Part shown: positions 8,172 through 16,600 of the stretch, piece by piece
Layout: every line of letters starts with the position of its first letter
How positions within the stretch are numbered: position 1 is the first letter of the stretch
Source: JBAXBF01 sp034429745
GTDB taxonomy: Bacteria; Chloroflexota; Anaerolineae; Anaerolineales; DRKV01
Direction of reading: 5' to 3'
Length of the DNA stretch: 64,000 nt
Assembly (NCBI GenBank): GCA_034429745.1
Contig: DAOUFY010000108.1
Location: 7,847 to 71,846, forward strand
Notes under the pieces: model-generated
Database searches by the model: none
What the model saw: the letters and a program-made list of their open reading frames with translations, nothing else
What the model was told of the DNA's origin: nothing
Translations under genes and position numbers: made by a program

Positions 8172-8184
8172 CAGTATGGATTGT

Positions 8185-8257
8185 TCCTCGGTAGGTCAAT
8201 CGGCAGAGCAATCGGCTGTTAACCGATGGGTTGCAGGTTCGAGTCCTGCCCGGGGAG
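8185..8257 (+). tRNA. tRNA-Asn (GTT)
   Basis: A 73-nt cloverleaf. The acceptor stem pairs TCCTCGG with CCGGGGA, the anticodon arm is ATCGG-CTGTTAA-CCGAT with anticodon GTT, and the T arm is GCAGG-TTCGAGT-CCTGC. The discriminator is G, usual for tRNA-Asn. CCA is not encoded. The D stem reads GGTC against GAGC, so position 11 opposes 24 as G-G instead of C-G. Confidence 0.95.
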
Positions 8258-8266
8258 CTGATCTTT

Positions 8267-8320
8267 ATGCCCTCAACGTCAGATGACCAATTGCCAAAAA
8301 TTGATGTAGAGGGCATTTTT
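8267..8320 (+). terminator. terminator after tRNA-Asn
   Basis: ATGCCCTC (8267-8274) pairs with GAGGGCAT (8309-8316), followed by TTTTATTT. The 34-nt interior is long but can partly pair. It separates the tRNA from the response-regulator gene at 8339. Confidence 0.65.
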
Positions 8321-8338
8321 ATTTAAGAAGTAAAGGTT

Positions 8339-9061
8339 ATGAGCAGTATTCCAAGTGAAAAGAAAGTCATTATTGTTGATCCTGACCCAAAATATGGGAA
8401 TCTTATCAGTCAGATATTAAAAGGGGAAGGTTTTACACCTATCGTTGTACAGAAAGGTGAAAAAGCCCTCCGAATTGCTGCAGATGAGGGCCTATATTTA
8501 ACCATCACCGAAATAAATCTTTTAGGTGAGATTGATGGTTACGAGCTGGCGCGCCGAATTCGTACATTTTCTGAAATGCCAATACTCTTTGTTTCCGCTC
8601 AGGATGAAACGCAAGCTGTCTTATGGGCTTTTGAGTCTGGGGCAGATGATTTTATTACAAAACCATTTGATGCCAGAGTGCTGATAGCGCGTATAAAAGC
8701 GCATTTGAAGAGGAGCAGCGGAACGAGTGTTCAGGCAACTGAATTGACTTTTCAGCATATTACTATTCATTTAGCAACTCGGCAGGTAACTGCTGATGAT
8801 CAGCTGGTCTATCTCACTGAGACGGAATACAATCTTTTGTTGGAGTTAGCAAAGAATCACGATCGAGTTTTGACACATGAATATTTATTGAATGCTGTAT
8901 GGGGTAATGCTTATAAAGACGAAGTAAATTATTTGCGCTCATACGTACACAATCTAAGACGCAAGCTGGAACGAGACCCAGCAAACCCGCAGCTGATACT
9001 CAGCCGCATGGGAGTGGGTTATATGCTTGTTTCTACTGCGCCAGCCGATGGAGGAGGTTGA
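8339..9061 (+). CDS. OmpR-type response regulator with degenerate receiver
   Basis: A 240-aa protein with a receiver domain at about residues 8-125 and an intact winged-helix DNA-binding domain at about 140-235 (TETEYNLLLELAKNHDRVLT, then RSYVHNLRRKLERDP). The receiver is altered where phosphorylation normally occurs. The phosphoacceptor Asp is replaced by Glu58 (TEINLLGEIDG), and the second residue of the acidic pocket is Pro (VDPDP in place of VDDDP). Ser86 and Lys108 remain. It is probably not phosphorylated normally and may be constitutively active or sense something else. No adjacent kinase gene shares its strand. It is 4 bp from the next gene, so the two are coupled. Confidence 0.9.
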   Translation: MSSIPSEKKVIIVDPDPKYGNLISQILKGEGFTPIVVQKGEKALRIAADEGLYLTITEINLLGEIDGYELARRIRTFSEMPILFVSAQDETQAVLWAFESGADDFITKPFDARVLIARIKAHLKRSSGTSVQATELTFQHITIHLATRQVTADDQLVYLTETEYNLLLELAKNHDRVLTHEYLLNAVWGNAYKDEVNYLRSYVHNLRRKLERDPANPQLILSRMGVGYMLVSTAPADGGG

Positions 9062-9065
9062 TTTT

Positions 9066-10355
9066 ATGCTACCTGGAACTACAGTAAACCTGTTTGAAAT
9101 GGCACAAAAGCAATTTGATCGGATAGCAGATATGCTTGGGCTGGATCAACCCACACGTGATTTTTTGCGTCAGCCAATGCGCGAGACTCAATTTAGTTTA
9201 CCAGTGTTTCTTGATAATGGAGATACAGTGGTTTTGCGCGGGCATCATATTCAGCACAATGACAGCCGCGGTCCAACCAAGGGCGGAATACGTTTTCATC
9301 CACAAGAAACAGTGGATACAATTCGCGCCTTGGCGATGTGGATGACGTGGAAATGTGCAATTGCCAATTTGCCATTAGGAGGCAGCAGCAGTGGGGTAGC
9401 CTGCGATCCGCATAGCTTAAGCCCGATGGAAATGGAAAGAGTATGTCGCGGTTTTATGCGTAAGTTAGCTCATTTTGTCAATCCACAAGGGGATATCTTA
9501 GGACCTGATATTATGGTGGGCCCTCAGCAACTTTTGTGGATGCTGGATGAATATGAGGTTATTCACGGCAGGAAACAGCCAGGTGTGATTACAGGCAAGC
9601 CAATCCACCATGCCGGCTCTAAAGGTAGCAAGGAAGCCCCAGGCTTTGGGGTTATGATCACAGTGCGCGAAGCTTTGAAGGATATGGGCATTCCTATCGA
9701 GCAGACCAAAGCGAGTATCCAAGGCTTTGGCATGGTTGGCAGACATGCTGCTCAACTTTACAGCCAAATGGGCGGCAAAGTTGTCTGTGTAGCTTGCTGG
9801 AATCATGATGATCATACAGCGTATGCTTTTTATCATAAAGAAGGGTTGGATATTGGACGATTGATTGCTATAACAGACGCGTATGGCGAAATAGATAAAA
9901 GAAAAGCAATTGAAATGGGATATGAATGTCTGCCGGGTGAATCTTGGATTGAGCAAGATGTAGATATTTTGGTTCCAGCTGCCCTTGAGAACCAGATTCG
10001 GCACGATAATATCGAGCGCATCAGCATGCGCGTGAAAATTATAGCCGAAGCAGCTAGCGGACCAACAGATCCGGATGTTGATCCTCTACTGCAGGAGAGA
10101 GGTATTGTAATTATCCCCGACATATTAGCCAATTGCGGCGGAGAGGTATGCAGTTATTTTGAGCAAGTGCAGAGCAATATGAATTATTATTGGAGCCAAG
10201 ATGAGATTCTTAGCAGGCTGGATTCAATTATGACTTCAGCTTACATAGATGTGAGCAAATTTGCTCATGAAAATCAATTGCAGCTGCGCGAGGCTGCTTA
10301 TTTATTGGCAGTTGAGCGGGTGGCGCGGGCTTGCCATGAACGCGGCTGGATATAG
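9066..10355 (+). CDS. Glu/Leu/Phe/Val dehydrogenase paralog lacking the catalytic lysine
   Basis: A 429-aa member of the glutamate dehydrogenase superfamily. The substrate-domain signature GPTKGGIRFHP is present with Lys72, and Lys96 in MTWKCA is also kept. The usual P-x-GGxKGG motif instead reads PLGGSSSG, putting Ser108 where the essential catalytic Lys should be. The Asp of the DxxxGDIG region is kept (GPDIMVG). The Rossmann motif is IQGFGMVGRHAAQ. Normal oxidative deamination is therefore unlikely; a regulatory or ligand-sensing role is inferred. Thermus thermophilus GdhA is a known inactive regulatory partner of an active GDH. The chosen ATG is 8 bases after GGAGGAGG; an upstream in-frame ATG would overlap the regulator. 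Confidence 0.9.
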   Translation: MLPGTTVNLFEMAQKQFDRIADMLGLDQPTRDFLRQPMRETQFSLPVFLDNGDTVVLRGHHIQHNDSRGPTKGGIRFHPQETVDTIRALAMWMTWKCAIANLPLGGSSSGVACDPHSLSPMEMERVCRGFMRKLAHFVNPQGDILGPDIMVGPQQLLWMLDEYEVIHGRKQPGVITGKPIHHAGSKGSKEAPGFGVMITVREALKDMGIPIEQTKASIQGFGMVGRHAAQLYSQMGGKVVCVACWNHDDHTAYAFYHKEGLDIGRLIAITDAYGEIDKRKAIEMGYECLPGESWIEQDVDILVPAALENQIRHDNIERISMRVKIIAEAASGPTDPDVDPLLQERGIVIIPDILANCGGEVCSYFEQVQSNMNYYWSQDEILSRLDSIMTSAYIDVSKFAHENQLQLREAAYLLAVERVARACHERGWI

Positions 10356-10367
10356 CCATCTTGTTAA

Positions 10368-12101
10368 ATGTTAACCATAGCACCGAATTTTCATCTCATT
10401 ACTCTACGCAAAGGATCTCATAAAACTCAAGCTTTGCTGGAAGGACAAGAAGAATTGGGCGGCAAAGCTCATGGATTGCTTTCGGTTCGACATGTGTTGG
10501 AGGATCTCCGCCCTCAATTTTTGTCTCAATTGATGCTTGATATACCCAAGCTGACTGTGTTGGGGACAAGTGTGTTTGAAGCATTTATAGAACGCAACAA
10601 TTTGCTCGGGATTGCTCTATCGAAATCATCTGACGACCGTATTGCTAACGCGTTTTTGCGAGCAGATATGCCCTTTGAGGTACTGGGAGAACTGCATAAT
10701 TTGGTAGAGAATTGGAAAACGCCTCTAGCTATACGCTCTTCCGGCTTGCTGGAAGATACAACCCGCCGACCTTTTGCTGGTGTATATGTAACAAAGATGA
10801 TTCCCAATAATCAAGCGAATATCAATGTGCGCTTGCAAAAATTGCTTGAGGCAGTGAAGTTCGTTTGGGCATCTACTTATTTCAAAATTGCTAAGGATTA
10901 CTGTAAAGCCACACAACTTGGCATTGAAAGCGAAAAGATGGCAGTCATTATTCAAGAGGTGATTGGCAGAAAACATGGGTCGCGTTTTTACCCTGATCTC
11001 TCCGGAGTTGCTCGTTCTTATAATTTTTATCCATTCCCACCTGCTAAAACCGAGGATGGAGTCGTCAATTTGGCATTGGGGTTGGGAAAGACCATTGTTG
11101 ATGGAGGAAAAAGTTGGATTTATTCGCCTGCATATCCGCATCACCCACCGCCATTTTCTTCTGTTCAAGAACTGCTGGATAAGACTCAGACCCATTTTTG
11201 GGCAATTAATTTAGGTGAACCGCCGCAGTATGATCCTCTTAAAGAAGCAGAATTTATGCAGCGTGATCATCTTATGACAGCAGATAAAGATAGGGTTCTG
11301 GCGCTGCTTGCCTCAACATATGATCCGCAGTCAGAACGGGTGAGCATGGGAACTTCAGAAAGAGGACCTAGAATATTGAATTTCGCTCCCTTGATCACCA
11401 TGAAAGAGATACCGTTTAATGAGTTGTTGATCAACCTTATGAAGAAGTGTGAGAGTGAGTTTGGCATGCCGGTAGAGATTGAGTTTGCAGCGACTTTTGA
11501 GCCTAATCGGTTTGGTTTCTTGCAAGTTCGCCCAATGGCTATGCCGCGTGGTGATGTGAAAGTTTCAACTAGCGAATTGGCAGGGGATAATGTACTCGTC
11601 GCTTCGGATGTGGTGCTTGGCAATGGAGTCATTGATGAGATTCAGGACGTGGTGTATGTCATACCAGAGCGTTTTGATCTGAAATATACGAAGGATATAG
11701 CTGTTGAGCTTGAAGAACACAACAATGCTTTGCTTAGCCTTCAGCGCCCTTATGTGCTTATTGTCTTTGGCAGACTTGGTACATTGGATCCATGGCTTGG
11801 GATACCCGTGGCTTGGGGGCAAATATGCGGGGCAAAGGTGATAGTAGAAGCTACTCAGAGTAATGTGAGGGTTGAATTAAGTCAAGGTTCACATTACTTC
11901 CATAATATCATCAATTTGGGGGTACTTCATTTTTCCATACCCTTCACAAAACCTTATCATATTCGCTGGGATTGGTTGAAAGAACAGCCGCTGATTGCAG
12001 AAAAAGAATACACCCGGCATGTCTGTTTTAAATCACCTTTGCTGGTTAAAGTTGATGGCCGCAGTGGGCGAGGAGTGATCTTACGCACTTCTTTAGGTTA
12101 A
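10368..12101 (+). CDS. PEP/pyruvate-binding (PEP-synthase N-terminal) domain protein without phosphohistidine domain
   Basis: A 577-aa protein. Residues 25-390 match the ATP-grasp-like nucleotide-binding region of PEP synthase and pyruvate phosphate dikinase: ELGGKAHGLL, then LAIRSSGLLEDTTRRPFAG near 122-140, and the closing EIEFAATFEP and FLQVRPM. The remainder ends with DPWLGIPVAWGQICGAKVIV, the C-terminal signature of a stand-alone PF01326 family. I find no GGxxSHAAI-type swivelling His domain and no PEP-binding TIM barrel, so complete PEP synthesis is not possible by this protein alone. It begins 12 bp after the dehydrogenase paralog, so they are cotranscribed. Function unknown; phosphotransfer or nucleotide sensing are possibilities. 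Confidence 0.85.
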   Translation: MLTIAPNFHLITLRKGSHKTQALLEGQEELGGKAHGLLSVRHVLEDLRPQFLSQLMLDIPKLTVLGTSVFEAFIERNNLLGIALSKSSDDRIANAFLRADMPFEVLGELHNLVENWKTPLAIRSSGLLEDTTRRPFAGVYVTKMIPNNQANINVRLQKLLEAVKFVWASTYFKIAKDYCKATQLGIESEKMAVIIQEVIGRKHGSRFYPDLSGVARSYNFYPFPPAKTEDGVVNLALGLGKTIVDGGKSWIYSPAYPHHPPPFSSVQELLDKTQTHFWAINLGEPPQYDPLKEAEFMQRDHLMTADKDRVLALLASTYDPQSERVSMGTSERGPRILNFAPLITMKEIPFNELLINLMKKCESEFGMPVEIEFAATFEPNRFGFLQVRPMAMPRGDVKVSTSELAGDNVLVASDVVLGNGVIDEIQDVVYVIPERFDLKYTKDIAVELEEHNNALLSLQRPYVLIVFGRLGTLDPWLGIPVAWGQICGAKVIVEATQSNVRVELSQGSHYFHNIINLGVLHFSIPFTKPYHIRWDWLKEQPLIAEKEYTRHVCFKSPLLVKVDGRSGRGVILRTSLG

Positions 12102-12122
12102 GGTAAAAATTTCATTTACCTT
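12100..12122 (+). terminator. AT-rich hairpin after the PEP-binding-domain gene
   Basis: AAGGTAAA (12100-12107) pairs with TTTACCTT (12115-12122), overlapping the stop codon. The tract after it is only modestly T-rich. It may attenuate read-through into the canonical glutamate dehydrogenase gene. Confidence 0.4.
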
Positions 12123-12143
12123 ATTTCCCTTATTATTGTTTTT

Positions 12144-12190
12144 TTGATGAAATCTTGATACTATTGGCGCAATTTTGATGATATCTTAAT
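12144..12190 (+). promoter_or_regulatory. 16-bp direct repeats upstream of gdhA
   Basis: TTGATGAAATCTTGAT (12144-12159) and TTGATGATATCTTAAT (12175-12190) match at 14 of 16 positions and start 31 bp apart, about three helical turns. Tandem direct repeats are the usual binding arrangement of OmpR-family regulators, and one is encoded four genes upstream. Operator function is inferred. Confidence 0.5.
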
Positions 12191-12248
12191 AGTTCTTGTG
12201 TTATAAAGAACCTATCTAAACTATATTGACTTAAGGAGGTTTTAGGTT

Positions 12249-13604
12249 ATGTCACTGATTCAGGAAGTAATTGCTCGAGTGGAAGAAAAAGACAGTGGAC
12301 AGCCTGAATTTTTGCAGGCGGTGCGTGAAGTGTTAACTTCACTTGAGCCGACGGTGAAAAAACACCCGGAATTTGTTAAGGCAAAAATATATGATCGCAT
12401 TGTAGTACCTGACCGAGTGATTATGTTTCGCGTGCCATGGGTAGATGATCATGGAGAAGTGCAGATCAATCGTGGTTTTCGGGTACAGTTCAATAATGCG
12501 ATAGGACCCTATAAAGGGGGATTGCGCTTTCATCCTTCAGTATATTTAGGAATTATCAAATTTTTAGGATTTGAGCAAATTTTTAAAAATTCTCTTACTA
12601 CACTGCCGATGGGAGGAGCAAAGGGCGGCTCTGATTTTGACCCTAAAGGAAAATCAGATAACGAGGTGATGCGTTTCTGCCAGGCTTTTATGCGAGAGCT
12701 GTATCGCCATATCGGACCTGACACGGATGTGCCGGCAGGTGATATTGGGGTAGGAGCGCGTGAAATCGGCTACCTTTACGGATATTATTTAAGAATTGTC
12801 AATGCCAATACTAGTGTGCTCACCGGTAAAGGGTTGGAATATGGCGGCAGCCTTATTCGACCGGAAGCAACCGGATATGGAGCTGTATATTTCGCAGCAG
12901 AAATGCTAGCGACGCGCGCTAAGGAAATGAAAGGGATGGTTGCTGCCGTAAGCGGCTCGGGGAATGTAGCCCAATATACCATTGAGAAACTGAACCAAAT
13001 GGGTGCCAAGGCAATCACTATCTCTGATTCTAACGGCACTGTGGTGGATGAAGCAGGCATTGACCAGAAGAAGCTTGATTTTATTATGGAATTAAAAAAT
13101 TACCGCCGCGGGCGAATTGTTGAATTTGCTGAACAGTATAATTTGCCTTATTATGCTGATAAAAGTGTGTGGGATGTGATCCGCGAGCAAAACTTGAAAG
13201 TAAACTTGGCTTTCCCCTCAGCTCATGAGAATGAAATCAACAAAACCAATGCTGAAGCCTTAGTGAAGAACGGTTGTATCTTGGTATGTGAAGGGGCGAA
13301 TATGCCTTCGGATTTAGAGGCAATTGAAGTATTTTTGGATAAAGGCGTTCTGTTTGGACCGGCAAAGGCGGCAAATGCCGGCGGAGTGGCTGTTTCGGGG
13401 CTGGAAATGTCTCAAAACAGCATACGCATGACATGGTCGCGCGAGGAAGTTGATCAAAAGCTGCAGGTGATTATGAAAAATATCCATAAGGCTGCACTTG
13501 AAGCTTCTGAGATATATGGGCAAAAGGGCAATTATGTTTTAGGTGCAAATATTGCCGGCTTCCTTAAAGTGGCAAAAGCCATGCTGGCATATGGCATTGT
13601 GTAA
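12249..13604 (+). CDS. gdhA: glutamate dehydrogenase (canonical)
   Basis: Interconverts glutamate with 2-oxoglutarate and ammonium. The 451-aa length fits the hexameric bacterial NADP-type enzymes. Catalytic elements are all present: GPYKGGLRFHPSV, FKNSLTTLPMGGAKGGSDFDP with the essential Lys, and DTDVPAGDIGVGAREIGYLYG with the catalytic Asp. The dinucleotide-binding segment is VSGSGNVAQYTIEKL near residue 237. The ATG follows a TAAGGAGG site. It has its own 147-bp leader with direct repeats, suggesting separate control from the three genes before it. Cofactor choice cannot be fixed by eye. Confidence 0.95.
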   Translation: MSLIQEVIARVEEKDSGQPEFLQAVREVLTSLEPTVKKHPEFVKAKIYDRIVVPDRVIMFRVPWVDDHGEVQINRGFRVQFNNAIGPYKGGLRFHPSVYLGIIKFLGFEQIFKNSLTTLPMGGAKGGSDFDPKGKSDNEVMRFCQAFMRELYRHIGPDTDVPAGDIGVGAREIGYLYGYYLRIVNANTSVLTGKGLEYGGSLIRPEATGYGAVYFAAEMLATRAKEMKGMVAAVSGSGNVAQYTIEKLNQMGAKAITISDSNGTVVDEAGIDQKKLDFIMELKNYRRGRIVEFAEQYNLPYYADKSVWDVIREQNLKVNLAFPSAHENEINKTNAEALVKNGCILVCEGANMPSDLEAIEVFLDKGVLFGPAKAANAGGVAVSGLEMSQNSIRMTWSREEVDQKLQVIMKNIHKAALEASEIYGQKGNYVLGANIAGFLKVAKAMLAYGIV

Positions 13605-13615
13605 GTAAAAAAATT

Positions 13616-13631
13616 TAAAGGTACACCTTTA
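13616..13631 (+). terminator. short hairpin between convergent genes
   Basis: TAAAGG (13616-13621) pairs with CCTTTA (13626-13631) around a 4-nt loop. An A-run precedes it and an AT-rich stretch follows, so it could serve both gdhA and the convergent kinase gene. Confidence 0.4.
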
Positions 13632-13634
13632 CGA

Positions 13635-16600
13635 TTATATTTTGCCCCACCGCCCTTCCAACAACTCGAGGTCAATGGCAGCTCCATTGTTTTGTTCTTC
13701 TGGCGGTGGCCGCAGAGGCAGGTATATCGTAAAGGTTGTACCTTTTTTAGGTTCTGAATCAACCTCTATTGTACCACCGTGGGCTTTGATAATGCCCATG
13801 ACAATGGAAAGACCGAGACCTGTGCCTTTTCCGATCGGTTTTGTGGTGAAAAAAGGATCAAAGATTCTTGTTTTAAGTTTGGAGCTAAAGCCTATGCCGC
13901 TATCCTGAACTTGGAGCTTGATTTGCTGGAGTTTTTCAGTATAATCGCTGCGGATGATGATTTCACCCCCATTAGGCATGGCATCGCGCGCATTGGAGAG
14001 CAGATTGATAAGCACTTGAATAATTTTGTTGCGATTGCAAATAAGCGGCGGCAGGTTATCTTTCAAGTCAAGATGAACCTGAATGTTGTGCCAAACGGAA
14101 ATCTGATGTTCAGTGAGCAGCATAGTATCGTGGATGATATCGTTGATATTTTCGCTTTTTGTCTCTTCGACCGAGGGACGGGAGTAGGCAAGCAGTGAGC
14201 GGATGATTTCAGCAATGCGCCATGCATTGCGGTTAATGCGATCCAAGCGACGAATAAGGTCATCGTGGCTGGCTGTTCCTTGATCTATCAGCTTAATTAA
14301 GGTTTCGCTGCTGCCCGTGATGACTTGAAGAGGCGAATTGACTTCATGGGCAATACCAGCGGCTAGAATTCCCAAATCTGCCATTTTTTGAGTAAGAAGA
14401 ATTTTATCTAATAATTGCTTTCGTTCGGTAACATCACGGCTGACACCAAGCAAGGCTGGGTCACCGTTATTTCTGATTACCTGTAAAGTTGCTTCTATCC
14501 ATTTTAGGGTTCCATCTTTGCAAATGTGTTCACATTCTATGATTAAGGGCAACTCAGAGGAGCAACCTTTTTCCACTGCGGTTTTAATTTTGTGAGAAAG
14601 AGGTTTTAGTTGTTGATAGGATTCGGCTGTGATGAATTCTGTGTAAGGTATTGAGAGAATTTCTTGTTGAGAATAGCCAAGCAATTTTTCTATTGAAGGG
14701 GTTACGAATTCCAGCTTTTTGGTTTTTATATTGAAAATCCACACTACATCATTGATGTTTTCAACCAAAAAGCGGTATTTAGCTTCGTTTTCTCGCAATT
14801 TTTCTTCTACCTGTTTAAGCCTGGTAATATCTTGATGGGTACCAATCATGAGCAGCGGCTTGCCATCTGGGGTCCATTCTATCACTTTGCCGCGATCCAG
14901 TACCCAAACCCAATTACCGTTTTTATGATGCATTCTGAATTCAGCTTCATAGTGATCCAATTCGCCGCTGAAATGCTTTTGCAGGATTTCCTGAGCGATC
15001 TGCAGATCATGTGGATGGGTAAATTGAACAAAGGTTTCTATAGAGGTAGGAGAAATTTCTTCCAGCGTGTAGCCAATGATTTCTGCCCAGCGTTCATTGA
15101 ACGTTGTCTCGCCGCTCTGTACGTTCCACTCCCAAGTGGCAGTTCGGGTGCCTTCGATGATGTTGTCTAGACGGGCTCTCTCTTTAGCGAGGGCGATTTC
15201 GGTTTGTTTTTGATTTGTTTGGTCGTACATGTAGCCAAGAGCTGTTTTCAGATTGCCGTCATTGTCCCAAACCAAGCGGGTAACATCATAGAACCAAGCG
15301 TATTCGCCGGATTTTTTCCTTAAACGGTAAGACTGTTCGTAATGATTGATGCGATGATCAATATAGTAACGCATCTCTTCTATTACCTGTTTTAGATCGT
15401 CAGGGTGGATGAGAGAAGCAAAGTCAAAGTCTTTGTCTGTCAGCTCTTCGAGACTGTAGCCAAGAATGCTGGATGCATTGGCAGAAACGTTTAGGATGCG
15501 CAAACCCGGTGCGGTATCCCATTCGACGATGAAAACAGGTCCTGCAGAAAAGCGGCTGTGTTCAAGTTCTAAGGCTGCTTGTGCTCGTTTGAGTTCGGTG
15601 ATATCGAGAATCTGTCCAATATAATATAAGGGTTGCTGATGTTGGTCGCGTAGCAGGGAGACCTGCAGCCATACATGCACTGAACCGCCGGCTTTAGTCT
15701 TTAGCCTTTTTTCCAGACTGCCATGACTGATCTTGCCCTCGCTGAGCTGCTGCCGTAGAGCAAGGTTTTGCGGGTATTCATCAGGGAAAGAGATATCTTT
15801 AATATTCATGTTGAGCAGTTCTTCTTTAGTAAACCCAAGCAAGCGGCAATAAGCGTTATTAATCTGAATAAAATTACCTTCATGATCACTCAATGCCAAG
15901 CCTACTGCAGCATTGTCAAAGACAGCCTGAAGCAAAGCTTCTCTTTCTTGCAAGGTTTGCTCGATTACGACGCGCTGGGTGATATCGGGGATGATGAGCA
16001 TGTTGAACGGCTGATTATTAATGGTGATAGTTTTATAAATGGCTCTTCCATAAAACATATTGCCATCTTTGCGAGTGAACTGTATGGGTTTGCTGATGTC
16101 GGCGACCGCTGCTTGCTGCTGTTCGCGGTTGCCATTCCAAACAACTTCAAGTGAGGTTTTGCCAATAACCTCATCCCGCTGAACATTAAAAAGCTTGCAG
16201 AAGCCTTCATTGCACTCTATGATGCTATCATTCGATTGCTGAATGAGCACGATGCCGGCAAGCAAATTATTATAGAGAACCTGCAATATGTTTTTATCGC
16301 GTATAGTGTTTGCGTGATGGTGCAGAAAATTGACGGCGAGAGAACTGAATGACCATAAAAGAGCGAGAGTGAATAATGCAGTAAACCCGCTTTGAGAAAC
16401 CAACCAAGGAAGATTGCTGTTGTTGGCAGTAAGGGAATAATAAAGAAATCCCAAGCTGCGGGCAATATAAATGACACCTGCAGAGCCAAAGATAATGGTG
16501 TTGTACAAGGAAATGCCTGATGAGCTCGGTATGCTTCTCGAGTGGTTGAAAAAAGTGGATGAAATTAATAACAACAGAAAGCCAATAAAGAGGGAATGAA

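Noticed and set aside
9027..9065. Extended start for the dehydrogenase paralog overlapping the response regulator
   Set aside because: The extra residues have no family counterpart, and GGAGGAGG is correctly spaced for the ATG at 9066.
10725..11195. A 156-codon minus-strand frame inside the PEP-binding-domain gene
   Set aside because: The opposite strand encodes conserved PEP-synthase motifs over the same bases, so this is a shadow frame.
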